A stretch of DNA of 64,000 nt, taken from Methanosarcina barkeri 3. GTDB lineage: Archaea; Halobacteriota; Methanosarcinia; Methanosarcinales; Methanosarcinaceae. Shown in pieces: positions 17,210-24,909 of this stretch; position 1 is the stretch's first letter; every line of letters begins with the position of its first letter. Position numbers and translations under genes: made by a program. The notes beneath the pieces are model-generated. The model saw nothing but the letters and a program-made list of their open reading frames with translations. It had not been told where the DNA came from and searched no databases. The stretch covers positions 2,914,001 through 2,978,000 of the forward strand of contig NZ_CP009517.1 in the NCBI RefSeq assembly GCF_000970305.1, written 5' to 3'.

Positions 17210-17680
17210 CTGTTATGTCCTCTATAAATAATATGCCGGGAGGTATTTTCCCGGGTAAACTCATCAAAGTAAAAACGTTTATCCAGAATACTCTAGTATG
17301 ATATAGACTTCACGGTAAGATCTCATAGAAGTTTTCTTCTAAGAGAGGCAAGTCTATAGATAAAAAGCCTACTCATTACGAATTAATTTGAGAACTAATC
17401 AGTAAACTTCCAGGATTGCAGGTAAAAAATCGTTTTTAGAAGGAATATTACTTTCAGTAATTAAGGTAGGGGAAAAATTATATATTCATAGTAATTTAAT
17501 AGGGAATAGTTTTCAGAATATATGTAAGAATATTTTATTAATGTTAGAACAACAAAAGAATTAATCATAACAGAATGCTAAGATAGCAGACTGATGAGAC
17601 AACTGACCGAAAAATAGTAAACCAATAACATTAACATTTAATAATAAAACTATTATCGATTTTGAAAAAAGAGGATCCAA
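17210..17680. other. Divergent promoter region of hisG and the MAT gene
   Basis: No gene. TTATATAT at 17477-17484 is a plausible TATA box for the rightward gene; transcription would start near 17508 and give an untranslated leader of about 170 bases before the ATG at 17681. An imperfect inverted arrangement around 17290-17345 lies nearer hisG. No known riboswitch class was recognised in the leader. Confidence 0.45.
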
Positions 17681-18877
17681 ATGGCCCGAAATATCAAAGT
17701 GGAGGAGCTCTTCCAGACCCCCATTGAGAAACAGAGGATAGAGCTTGTAGAACGCAAAGGGATAGGGCATCCTGATAGTATATCGGACGGACTGGCCGAA
17801 GCCGTAAGTCGCGCACTATGCAGGGAATACATAAGCAAATGTGGAGCCGTACTCCACCATAATACTGACGAAACCCAGATTGTAGCCGGGAGATCAAGTC
17901 CCAAGTTCGGGGGCGGAGAAATACTGCAGCCCATATATATTCTGCTTGTAGGCAGGGCAACAAAGGAGTTTGAAGGGGTAGAGCTTGCTACCGAGTCTGT
18001 GGCCCTACAAGCTGCCAGACGATATCTTAAGAATACCCTTGTAAATATGGATCTCGAAAGAGATGTCATCATGGACTGTAAACTCGGGACAGGGTCCTCA
18101 GACCTGAGGGATGTCTTCAAAAGAGACAGGGTTCCGGTTGCAAATGATACCTCGTTCGGGGTTGGTCATGCTCCGTTTTCCGAGCTTGAAAACCTCGTAT
18201 ATAACACAGAAAGGCAACTGCTCACAGACCTTAAGTCGCGCATGCCTGCAATCGGAGAAGATATGAAGGTTATGGGACTCAGGGATGGAGAAGATATAAC
18301 CCTTACAATATGCAGTGGCATGATTGGGAGATATATTGACGACTTTGATAGCTATATAAATATGACTCAGGAAATGCAGAGGTACGTTGAAGATCTCGCT
18401 TTCAAGTATACTGAGCGCGATGTGAAGGTCTGCATTAACACCGGAGATAATTTGAAAACACAATGTGTTTTCCTAACAGTTACAGGCACTTCAGCTGAAA
18501 TGGGGGATGACGGCTCGGTAGGGCGTGGAAACCGCTGCAATGGACTGATCACGCCAAACAGACCTATGAGCATGGAGGCAACCAGCGGAAAGAATCCCAT
18601 TAACCACATAGGCAAGATCTACAACCTCCTCTCAACCCAGATGGCCCGTGATATTGTAAAGCAGGTTCCCGAAGTCCAGGATGTTTACATCAGGCTGCTT
18701 TCCCAGATAGGGAAACCAATTGATCAGCCACTCGTAGCAAGTGCGCAGGTTATCCCTAAAGAAGGCACTTCTTTTGCAAAGGTCAAAGCCGAAGCGGAGG
18801 TTGTTATGGATGACTGGCTTTCCAATGTGACAAAGATTACCGAAATGGTAATTAAGGGAGAATTGAACACTTTTTAA
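17681..18877 (+). CDS. mat: S-adenosylmethionine synthetase, archaeal type
   Basis: A 398-residue archaeal methionine adenosyltransferase (COG1812), which makes SAM from methionine and ATP. The archaeal form is very diverged from bacterial MetK. Visible conserved segments are [20 protein letters not shown] (ATP site), [19 protein letters not shown], and the glycine-rich [20 protein letters not shown]. Length is close to the usual 400. The ATG is preceded by AGAGGATCC. SAM supplies the several methyltransferases in this window. Single gene with a long leader and a hairpin terminator. Confidence 0.96.
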   Translation: MARNIKVEELFQTPIEKQRIELVERKGIGHPDSISDGLAEAVSRALCREYISKCGAVLHHNTDETQIVAGRSSPKFGGGEILQPIYILLVGRATKEFEGVELATESVALQAARRYLKNTLVNMDLERDVIMDCKLGTGSSDLRDVFKRDRVPVANDTSFGVGHAPFSELENLVYNTERQLLTDLKSRMPAIGEDMKVMGLRDGEDITLTICSGMIGRYIDDFDSYINMTQEMQRYVEDLAFKYTERDVKVCINTGDNLKTQCVFLTVTGTSAEMGDDGSVGRGNRCNGLITPNRPMSMEATSGKNPINHIGKIYNLLSTQMARDIVKQVPEVQDVYIRLLSQIGKPIDQPLVASAQVIPKEGTSFAKVKAEAEVVMDDWLSNVTKITEMVIKGELNTF

Positions 18878-18893
18878 ACAAAGCTAACATTGC

Positions 18894-18919
18894 TGAAAAG
18901 AACCCAAAAGTTCTTTTCA
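18894..18919 (+). terminator. Hairpin after the MAT gene
   Basis: TGAAAAGAAC (18894-18903) and GTTCTTTTCA (18910-18919) are perfectly complementary with a 6-base loop, starting 16 bases after the stop. A pyrimidine-rich stretch follows. Confidence 0.6.
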
Positions 18920-19301
18920 TAACCCTTTTACTGTAACTGCTTTTGACTTTAGCTTATTCTTAATAAGAAACTGCTCATTTTTAGAACTGATTGTTTTCAG
19001 ATTTAAATGCTCATTCTGACAGTTTTCCTGAGTGTGCTTTTCAGTTTAGAGCTAATTGTTTTTTTGGAGAAACAGGTTGTTTTTTAGAACTGGGAGAGTG
19101 ATGCCGAACTATGGGAGCACTTTTTAGAGCTCTTGAGTATTCTTTAGAATTAGTAATGACGGAGGCTATAGAATGAACTTACGTATGTAAAATTTTCGTA
19201 AAAATGCCCCTATAGCCAATATCTAGCGTAAAACATATATATCATCACCATATATGAGATGGTGCACTCAAGCAGTGCAACAGTGGAACAATATACATTG
19301 T
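18920..19301 (+). promoter_or_regulatory. Gene-free stretch with the tRNA-Tyr promoter
   Basis: The left part is made of diverged copies of a TTTTTAGAACTGATTG-like motif (18975, 19045, 19083, 19120, 19144). At the right end CATATATAT (19234-19242) or CCATATATG (19249-19257) are TATA-box candidates for the tRNA genes, about 45-65 bases upstream of tRNA-Tyr. A 6-base inverted repeat (TGCACT/AGTGCA) lies between them and the tRNA. Confidence 0.4.
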
Positions 19302-19420
19302 CCCGCCTTAACTCAGTGGTAGAGTGCGCGGCTGTAGTTCGGCTCGTGCGGGTAAAATTACTACCCGTACATTTCCGCGCAGGCACCGCGATGTCCCCGG
19401 TTCGAGTCTGGGAGGCGGGA
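19302..19420 (+). tRNA. tRNA-Tyr (GTA) with a 47-base intron
   Basis: The exons fold into a complete tRNA: acceptor CCCGCCT/AGGCGGG with C1-G72 and A73 (archaeal tyrosine identity), D stem ACTC/GAGT, anticodon stem CGCGG/CCGCG with loop CTGTAGA (anticodon GTA), T arm CCCGG TTCGAGT CTGGG. An insert at 19338-19384, after position 37 of the tRNA, is the canonical archaeal intron place; a bulge-helix-bulge should form there but was only checked roughly. CCA is not encoded (ACCTG follows). Confidence 0.93.
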
Positions 19421-19461
19421 CCTGAAATAAAACCCAGAATCGAAAAGCTTCAACGGGAACA

Positions 19462-19470
19462 TTTATATAT
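19462..19470 (+). promoter_or_regulatory. Archaeal TATA box for tRNA-Asp
   Basis: TTTATATAT, preceded by an A-rich BRE-like CGGGAAC, lies 64 bases before tRNA-Asp and 42 bases after tRNA-Tyr. It matches the consensus for stable RNA promoters of methanogens and implies that tRNA-Asp can be transcribed on its own with a leader of about 40 bases. Confidence 0.6.
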
Positions 19471-19533
19471 TAAAAAAGCGTTTATGTTTTGCTCGCAACG
19501 CGGGCGAAAAACAATAGCAAAAGGCACCGAAGT

Positions 19534-19606
19534 GTCCGGATAGTGTAGAGGCCTATCATGGAGCCCTGTCGAGGCTCCGACTCGGGTTCGAATCCCGGTC
19601 CGGGCG
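19534..19606 (+). tRNA. tRNA-Asp (GTC)
   Basis: Acceptor GTCCGGA/TCCGGGC with one T-G pair and discriminator G73 (aspartate identity); anticodon stem GAGCC/GGCTC with loop CTGTCGA (anticodon GTC); T arm with loop TTCGAAT. No intron. CCA is not encoded. The 73-base length is complete. Confidence 0.95.
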
Positions 19607-19623
19607 TTATGGATCAATTTAAA

Positions 19624-19662
19624 GCTCGATTGACGCCAATCGAGCAAAATAAACCTTTTTTA
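19624..19662 (+). terminator. Terminator after tRNA-Asp
   Basis: A perfect 9-base stem GCTCGATTG/CAATCGAGC with a 4-base loop (19624-19645), followed by a T-run (19656-19662). Confidence 0.75.
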
Positions 19663-19776
19663 TAACTTATTTCTTTAAAATAATTCATTTTATACAAGTT
19701 TTTCTTAAAATTAGTTTGTAGGCAGTGCCTTCAACACAAATAAAAAAGTTTTTTATAAAGATTTCATATTCACAAT

Positions 19777-19998
19777 ATGAATCTTTTAACTCCTGAAAAT
19801 ATCATTATTCTTTTTATTTCCACTATAAGCTTGACAATAATCTTCTTGCTTATCACTAACGCTTATTTTTTCAGAGAACTTCATCATCTGAAAGTAATAT
19901 TTTCCTACACACTGAACACGATTAAAAAACTAGATCCTGAATTCGGAACTGAATCACACATTGAGAAAATGTTAGCCAAATTCGATAACGAAAAATAA
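19777..19998 (+). CDS. Small membrane protein, unrecognised
   Basis: A 73-residue product with one strong transmembrane segment (about residues 8-32, IIILFISTISLTIIFLLI) and a charged C-terminal tail ending HIEKMLAKFDNEK. TTTATAAAG at 19751-19759 is a good TATA box at the right distance for a leaderless message starting at the ATG. No family was recognised. It could be a small membrane component or a relic; coding character of the tail (normal amino acid mix) favours a real gene. Confidence 0.5.
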   Translation: MNLLTPENIIILFISTISLTIIFLLITNAYFFRELHHLKVIFSYTLNTIKKLDPEFGTESHIEKMLAKFDNEK

Positions 19999-20065
19999 AA
20001 CGAAATTCTTCTCAATTTATGTGTTAAATTAAGTGAACTCAGTTCCAAAATCTAATGGTAAATAA

Positions 20066-20287
20066 TCAGAAATTGATGTAAATAGACCACTTGTTTTGTC
20101 CATGTATAACGGTGGAGTAGGAAGTGGGAATTCCAATCACTACGGAGACCACGCTGTTACATGTAGGGGTTATAAAAAAGTGGGTTCAAATGTTTATGTT
20201 TACATACATGATGGGTGGGATACAAAGATTCATTATATTACTTTTGGAAATTGGGATGATGTAGCAGCAACGAGGGTGAGGACTTAA
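20066..20287 (+). pseudogene. C-terminal fragment of a C39-like peptidase
   Basis: From 20066 the frame reads EIDVNRPLVLSMYNGG, then HYGDHAVTCRGYKKVGSNVY and IHDGWDTKIHYITFG, the His-containing second half of a C39-type (papain-like) domain. TAA at 20063-20065 closes the frame and nothing upstream in other frames restores the N-terminal Cys half, so this is a 5'-truncated relic. The fragment at 56942-57330 belongs to the same family (FADIRNEIDNNRPL). Confidence 0.7.
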
Positions 20288-20320
20288 TCACCCGATATAA
20301 CTTTTTTGGGATAGGTAACT

Positions 20321-21385
20321 ATGGATCTCTCACGAGTTAATACAAAATTAATAATTATATTATTGTTAATTTTTATCGCTTCGATACTTTATACTTTCAA
20401 TGCAAAGTATAGTGAAATACATCCCGAAGAATATCTTGACAATATTAGCAACAATTCAACAAATGCTGACTTGCATTCTGGAGAGCCAGTAAAAAAAAAT
20501 CTTGATAATATTGACAATAATCCAATAGATGTTGAGATCTACCCAGGAGATTCAATACAGAATGCAATCAATTCTGTAAATTCCGGTGGTACCGTTATTG
20601 TTTACCCAGGATTATATAAGGAAAATTTGGTTGTAGACAAACCGCTGAAGGTTATAAGCTCAAATGAAGGAGAATCCACATATGCTGTTATTCAGGCGGC
20701 TGACCCTGAAAAAGATGTATTCCACATAACTGCGGATAATGTGACAATCAGCGGCTTCAATATAACTGGGTCACAGGGTAAATCTGGCATATATTGTAGT
20801 GGGTCTGATGGCAACATAACTGGAAATAAACTAAGTCATAACAATTATGGAGTTTGCCTTAATGATTCAAATAGGAACATCCTGGAAAAGAATGAAGTGA
20901 ATAACAATTCACTTGGAATTTATCTAAAAAATTCTGATAACAACCAATTAAGAAATAATGACATTTTAGGTGTTGGAATATTTGCTGGATCAGAGAATAA
21001 TGCAACAGGAATTTATCTTGAAGAGTCTGATGATAATAAATTAATGAGTAACACCGTATCGAAGTTATTGGACGGTGTGAGATTCATTAAATCTTCTTAT
21101 AATGAGCTAAATAATAACTCAATTTTATATAACTATTTCAGCCTTAGTCTCGTTAACTCAAATAATAATAAAGTTTTGAATAATACTATTGTGAGACGTG
21201 GATATTCATATTCGGTTAATCTTGTCGATTCTCAAAATAACACATTAAAAGGTAATATTGGAGATTCGAATACTGAATTTAGAGTAATATATGACGTTTT
21301 AAACAGTACAAATATCGCTTTAAACAGTGCAAATAATACATTGGAAGGTGAGATACTTAATGCAGGTGAACCACGAACCATATAA
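20321..21385 (+). CDS. NosD-like right-handed beta-helix surface protein
   Basis: A 354-residue protein with an N-terminal membrane anchor or signal (residues 11-27), a linker with two similar EPVKKNLDNIDNN-type segments, and then a pectate-lyase-like beta-helix built of repeats such as NVTISGFNITGS, NRNILEKNEVNNNSLGIYL and NNQLRNNDI (CASH/NosD type). The start of the helix, SIQNAINSVNSGGTVIVYPG, is the usual opening of archaeal NosD-like domains. Such proteins are abundant on Methanosarcina surfaces and may bind carbohydrate. It is a short member, with no PGF-CTERM. Single gene. Confidence 0.82.
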   Translation: MDLSRVNTKLIIILLLIFIASILYTFNAKYSEIHPEEYLDNISNNSTNADLHSGEPVKKNLDNIDNNPIDVEIYPGDSIQNAINSVNSGGTVIVYPGLYKENLVVDKPLKVISSNEGESTYAVIQAADPEKDVFHITADNVTISGFNITGSQGKSGIYCSGSDGNITGNKLSHNNYGVCLNDSNRNILEKNEVNNNSLGIYLKNSDNNQLRNNDILGVGIFAGSENNATGIYLEESDDNKLMSNTVSKLLDGVRFIKSSYNELNNNSILYNYFSLSLVNSNNNKVLNNTIVRRGYSYSVNLVDSQNNTLKGNIGDSNTEFRVIYDVLNSTNIALNSANNTLEGEILNAGEPRTI

Positions 21386-21424
21386 TTAAAGCCTAAATTT
21401 GACATAAACACTATAGCGATTATT

Positions 21425-21639
21425 ATGCATGAAAATACCACGATACAGATAACAAAGAAAAATAGAGATGAGCTGCACAAAATCGGTTCTATGGGTGATG
21501 ATACAATAAAGTTATTGAAGACCTGATAAACGAACATAAAGAGCGTGAATACAGATTAAAGATAGACCGAATTGCGGAAGAAGCAAAAAAACACTTTAAA
21601 GAACACCGTGAAGAATACGTGAGCGTGGATGACCTTTAA
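21425..21639 (+). pseudogene. RelB-like antitoxin with a one-base deletion
   Basis: The ATG at 21425 opens MHENTTIQITKKNRDELHKI, an antitoxin-like N-terminus, but the frame ends after about 34 codons. One missing base at 21502/21503 (GATGAT-ACAATAAAG) explains it: the next frame continues NKVIEDLINEHKEREYRLKI to EEYVSVDDL and stops at 21639, overlapping the toxin start by 11 bases as in intact pairs. Restoring the base gives a protein of about 71 residues. Either the antitoxin is dead, or expression needs frameshifting, or the base is a sequencing error. Confidence 0.75.
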
Positions 21640-21895
21640 AGTCTTCATTAACGCAAAAGTTCTTGATGGCCTGCCACAAGGTAGAAAAAAACAAGTTGCT
21701 GAAGCTTTAAAAGATCTAAAAAACGGGTTTCAGGGCGGTAATAAGTGCAGAATAGAAGGTTATAAAGAAGATGTGTACCGCCTTCGAATCGGGAATTACA
21801 GGGCGTTCTATGCCGTTGATTTCGAAGAGAATGCAATTGTTGTTTTTGACATCCTGACACAAGAGCAAGCCCATAAGAAGTACGACCGCCTGTAA
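21629..21895 (+). CDS. RelE/ParE-family toxin
   Basis: An intact 88-residue toxin of the RelE/ParE fold: FKVFINAKVLDGLPQGRKKQ, then the core strand YRLRIGNYRAFYAVDFEENA and the C-terminal HKKYDRL. RelE-like toxins cleave mRNA on the ribosome; ParE-like ones poison gyrase, and the sequence alone does not decide. The basic residues of the R-I-G-N-Y-R strand, typical of RelE, are kept. It overlaps the antitoxin frame, implying translational coupling. With a frameshifted antitoxin, the toxin should be poorly translated or otherwise silent. Confidence 0.85.
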   Translation: MTFKVFINAKVLDGLPQGRKKQVAEALKDLKNGFQGGNKCRIEGYKEDVYRLRIGNYRAFYAVDFEENAIVVFDILTQEQAHKKYDRL

Positions 21896-21957
21896 TTCTC
21901 ACTTTCTACTTTTCTGAAAAAAATGTGGATTTGCACTTACATGATGAAGCAATTTTA

Positions 21958-22050
21958 GGGATTCCGTTGCAAAAATTTGACTGTTATACAAAATAAGTGA
22001 AAAACTTCACAATTAGAAAAAGTTACTTATTCTGGTTCCGTTGCAACAAT
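21958..22050 (+). repeat. Small element copy with IS6-like ends
   Basis: Bounded by GGATTCCGTTGCAAAAA (21958-21974... left) and GGTTCCGTTGCAACAAT (22034-22050), with an interior (TTATACAAAATAAGTG, AATTAGAAAAAGTTA) that matches the interiors of the copies at 23310 and 24011. The ends resemble the IS6/IS26-family terminus (GGxxCTGTTGCAAA). No coding capacity. No gene lies between 21896 and 22163. Confidence 0.6.
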
Positions 22051-22163
22051 CCAATTTTTCAGGATACTTCAATATACGAACTCTTTGAGATAAAAAGTTT
22101 GTATTTTATCCCTGATAGAATATGCATAGATCTACAAAGCGAAATTATTTTGGGATAAAACAC

Positions 22164-22703
22164 TTAAATTCCCCTTCTAAGAATTCCCCACTCAGTAAGT
22201 CTCTTTTCAATATCTCTCATTTCATAATCTGTAAAACTTAAACTCTGGTAGTGCCTCAATGACGTTACTGGGTCGTGTCCCTGTCTACTGTAAATTTCAA
22301 TTTCCGGTATTCCGGCTTTAAGCATCCATGACTCTATTGTTTTCCTGGGAGTCTTCGGGCCGACTTTCGGGCTTATATCTGCTTTCTCAGACCACCTGCT
22401 AAGGTTATCCCACCAACTTGTACGATCCGGTGGTCTCCTGCCTTCCTGAAATGCCTTAATCAGATATGGAAAAGTAGTGGGAAGTTTGTCAATAGTGCGC
22501 TTTGGTGCTTTCTGTTTGACCTTCTTGTGGGCTTCCTTTGGGAGTATTATTTGATTCCTGCTCTCAATGTACCAGGATGGATTATAATATAATCTTTGTA
22601 ATTCGACATAGCGAAGCCCCGTAATTGTGTTAAGCTCAAAGATAGGCTTAAACTTTGCAGGTATCGCCTTAACAAATCGATCATACTCTTCGACAGTTAA
22701 CAC
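22164..22703 (-). CDS. Tyrosine recombinase (integrase) catalytic domain
   Basis: A 179-residue catalytic domain of an archaeal-type tyrosine recombinase. TGLRYVELQRL carries the first catalytic Arg; PRKTIESWMLKAG carries the second Arg (the canonical His three places before it is replaced, here KTPR); RQGHDP and the LRHYQSLS segment carry His and the nucleophilic Tyr. Only a GTG at 22703 is available as start; the frame is open about 90 bases further upstream without ATG, GTG or TTG. The N-terminal DNA-binding domain usual in such enzymes is absent, so it may be 5'-truncated. It marks an old integration event in this zone. Confidence 0.75.
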   Translation of the reverse strand: MLTVEEYDRFVKAIPAKFKPIFELNTITGLRYVELQRLYYNPSWYIESRNQIILPKEAHKKVKQKAPKRTIDKLPTTFPYLIKAFQEGRRPPDRTSWWDNLSRWSEKADISPKVGPKTPRKTIESWMLKAGIPEIEIYSRQGHDPVTSLRHYQSLSFTDYEMRDIEKRLTEWGILRRGI

Positions 22704-23020
22704 TTTAGTGCCGTCTGCTGTTATTAATCCATATTCTATAAAAATCCCTTCAAAAAGTAGTATACCAACGTTCCATAAATAAGTTGGTGTTTTTTATACT
22801 TTATCTTCTAAATCAGTATTAAAAAGATACTTGATTTTTACTTGCGGCTGTCGTTTTTGCTTTGTCGTTATAATCAGAAATACCAACGTTCTATGAAAAC
22901 GTTCATATTAAGTAAATGCACAAAATCTGTGTATAAGTAAACAGAGAATTTACAGAAAATCGGTACACTACCTTTTTGACTATAGTTTCCTCTTTTTCTC
23001 AGTTCACCTGAGTCAAGAAC
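22704..23020. other. Gene-free stretch with TACCAACGTTC repeats
   Basis: Two similar sites, TACCAACGTTCCAT (22763-22776) and TACCAACGTTCTAT (22881-22894), occur upstream of the integrase. The first also forms an ACCAAC/GTTGGT inverted repeat. They could be attachment or operator sites; no gene is visible. Confidence 0.45.
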
Positions 23021-23269
23021 TCAGTAGTGAGTTTTACGATAAGTAAGATAATCAGCCAATGCTTTGTTAAAGTTAACATCTAGAAATTCAAGCGCGCTAG
23101 GTATGATAAAGCTGAACTCTGATTTATCATCTTTCTCAGAACTTATTTTCACATCATAATTATTATAAAAATTCACAATAAAGTATCCGCGCCGTGCATT
23201 TCGTGCATGTTGAATTATCTTTTCACGATTCTTCGCGTACATTTGTCGAGCCATTTTTTCAGGTAACAT
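23021..23269 (-). CDS. Unrecognised small protein
   Basis: An 82-residue product, basic in its first third (ARQMYAKNREKIIQHARNAR), with YFIVNFYNNYDVKIS and a C-terminal YLTYRKTHY. The first third could be a nucleic-acid-contacting helix. No family was recognised. The start ATG at 23269 has no clear ribosome site. It lies between two recombinase genes on the same strand, so it may belong to the same mobile element. It could also be a fragment. Confidence 0.4.
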   Translation of the reverse strand: MLPEKMARQMYAKNREKIIQHARNARRGYFIVNFYNNYDVKISSEKDDKSEFSFIIPSALEFLDVNFNKALADYLTYRKTHY

Positions 23270-23309
23270 GGTATCACTGTTTGTTGGGCTTCCTATTAGT
23301 CCTTTTTCC

Positions 23310-23458
23310 GTTGTGGTGCAAAAAATCTGGCTTTGTTACAAAATCAGTGTAAACTTTCATAATTAGGAAAGTTAATCTATCTCATCAGCTGAAAAGATGG
23401 TATATAAAGGTAAGAATCATAGTATCAAACTGCGAAAATATCATTTTTGCACCACAAC
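23310..23458 (+). repeat. 149-bp element with 15-bp terminal inverted repeats
   Basis: GTTGTGGTGCAAAAA (23310-23324) and TTTTTGCACCACAAC (23444-23458) are exact inverted repeats. The interior contains CTGGCTTTGTTACAAAATCA and AATTAGGAAAGTTAAT. A shorter copy lies inverted at 24011-24134, so the segment between them is flanked by long inverted repeats (over 50 of 57 bases identical at the outer ends). Confidence 0.8.
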
Positions 23459-23485
23459 CGCATATTACTTTCTTTGTTTTTCTTT

Positions 23486-23707
23486 TTATTCTATTGTATC
23501 CTTAGAAAGGATTTTTCGCAACGGAACCTGCTTAGGTATGGATAAATTTATACATCTCCCAGGTGCTCTCGTTACACGTGTGACAACTTTAGCGGCTGGA
23601 AAACTCTGTTTGCATCTTTCACAATTGTACTTCCTGATCCTCCTGCTATGTTGAACTTCTGAACTGTCACAGCAAGGACAAGCTTTTATGAATCGTTTTT
23701 CAACCAT
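23486..23707 (-). CDS. Zinc-ribbon protein next to the recombinase relic
   Basis: A 73-residue protein whose N-terminal half is a zinc ribbon: ACPCCDSSEVQHSRRIRKYN followed by CERCKQSF, i.e. two CxxC knuckles of the kind found in InsA-like and other transposition proteins. The second half (RAPGRCINLSIPKQVPLRKI) is unrecognised and overlaps an IS6-like end (CGCAACGGAACC at 23519). The ATG lies 9 bases after the recombinase stop on the same strand, so the two were an operon. It may be a DNA-binding accessory of the recombinase; this is inference from position. Confidence 0.6.
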   Translation of the reverse strand: MVEKRFIKACPCCDSSEVQHSRRIRKYNCERCKQSFPAAKVVTRVTRAPGRCINLSIPKQVPLRKILSKDTIE

Positions 23708-23716
23708 TCTAACCCC

Positions 23717-24010
23717 TCATTCCCATTTTATAATGTTTGTAACAGGATTGTCGAATTCATCGAGTTCCCTTTGAATGTCTGTAGTGGTTATCTTCAGGTA
23801 TGCCGTGGTAGTAGCCAAATTCTTGTGCTCAAGATACTTGGAGACTTTTGCAAGCTTAAATCCCTCTTTAGGAGATGTGTAGCTCTGAACCGTCTCATTG
23901 TATGCGTGCCAATTTTCTTGTCTATATCTGCTTGGCAAAGTCCGTTTAGCTTCTTGTAAACACAATACCTGTTCGCCTGCTTGTCTTTGTTTGAAAATAT
24001 AACATAACTG
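23717..24010 (-). pseudogene. Frameshifted tyrosine recombinase, C-terminal half
   Basis: Two frames together give a XerC/D-like catalytic domain. One reads SYVIFSNKDKQANRYCVYKK, then GTHTMRRFRATHLLKR with the HxxR box (His-Thr-Met-Arg). The other carries on FKLAKVSKYLEHKNLATTTA followed by YLKITTTDI with the second His and the Tyr. The shift lies near 23865. Upstream, the gene is cut off by the small element at 24011-24134, so the N-terminal half is missing as well. It is followed by the zinc-ribbon gene. Confidence 0.75.
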
Positions 24011-24134
24011 GTTCTGGTGCAAAAATGATATTTCCGCAGTTTGATACACATTCCCGGCAATGAAAATGATTAACTTTCCTAATTATAAAGGTCTACACTA
24101 ATTTTGTAACAAAGCCAGATTTTTTGCATCAATT
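24011..24134 (-). repeat. Second copy of the small element, inverted
   Basis: GTTCTGGTGCAAAAA at the left and TTTTTGCATCAA at the right bound a copy that is the inverse of 23310-23458, with an internal deletion of about 30 bases. Outer halves agree closely (for example ATTAACTTTCCTAATTATAA against the other copy's complement). It interrupts the recombinase gene. Confidence 0.75.
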
Positions 24135-24141
24135 AGAATAG

Positions 24142-24330
24142 TTACCGCCAAGCCATCTTGTCAAGTATCCTGATTAAGTTATTTGCCTCATCAAAGGATA
24201 AGTCAGTCCAGCTCTTTTTGCAATATTCTTTGCAATACTGGTCAATTTTTTTATGCCTCTCCATATAATTAAGAGACTTTATTACTAAATTTTTTTGCTT
24301 AAATGTTATCGAAGAATCTGTAAACTCCAT
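24142..24330 (-). CDS. Small unrecognised protein
   Basis: A 62-residue product, Lys-rich, with two Cys (YCKEYCKKS) and a C-terminal helix DLSFDEANNLIRILDKMAWR. An excellent AAGGAGT site lies 6 bases before the ATG, which makes it one of the best supported small genes of this zone. No family was recognised; the C-terminal helix resembles short segments in proteins that assemble on DNA, but this is only an impression. It lies upstream of, and in the same direction as, the recombinase relic. Confidence 0.6.
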   Translation of the reverse strand: MEFTDSSITFKQKNLVIKSLNYMERHKKIDQYCKEYCKKSWTDLSFDEANNLIRILDKMAWR

Positions 24331-24909
24331 AAATACTCCTTATGTCATTTTTCAGTAGCTTGATCACTCGAAAAATAGAAAACACTAAACCAATATATCT
24401 TTTAACAATCGTATATAGAACTTATATTATATGTATACATGTATTACTAAAATATTAATATGAGGGACTCAGTACCAAAATCCGGTGATGAACATAAAAT
24501 CAAAATCACTGGATTTTATAATTGGTTATAATCCTTGAGATACAACTTAGAGGTTGAAGTCTTTAGATGTCGAATATTGATTTTGATGAAAACTGGATTC
24601 TTCTTGTGAATTCAGATTTTCAATCAAAAAAATGCAAAAATCACTAGATTTGGGAATATAGTCGAAAATCGGGGAAATGTTCAGAAATTGAGAGTTGAAT
24701 TTACAACAAAAGAAAAAAGATTTCGATTTTTGTTCTAATGTCATTATATGGATGATTCTGATCAGTTGTTAAAAAGAAACATTATAGATGATCAGAGGAT
24801 TTATATGATTGGAAAAGATACAAAGAAAAGAAAGAAATCAATTGGTGATAATCAATATACAGTTGATTCATCTATTCTCGGGCTAATAATATCAATGTAA
24901 TTTATGGTA
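24331..24909. other. Gene-poor stretch
   Basis: The only frame with a ribosome site (GAGG before ATG 24805) is a 31-codon rightward frame ending at 24900, rich in Lys at its start (KDTKKRKKS); it could be a relic. Repeated fragments such as AAAATCACT-GGATTT/ AAAATCACTAGATTT (about 24510 and 24640) suggest diverged duplications. Nothing else is supported. Confidence 0.35.

Noticed and set aside
17210-17680. SAM riboswitch upstream of the SAM synthetase gene
   Set aside because: No conserved core of a known class could be found by eye; recorded only as a long leader.
23310-24134. Casposon
   Set aside because: Inverted ends are present, but there is no Cas1 or polymerase gene; the content is a tyrosine recombinase.
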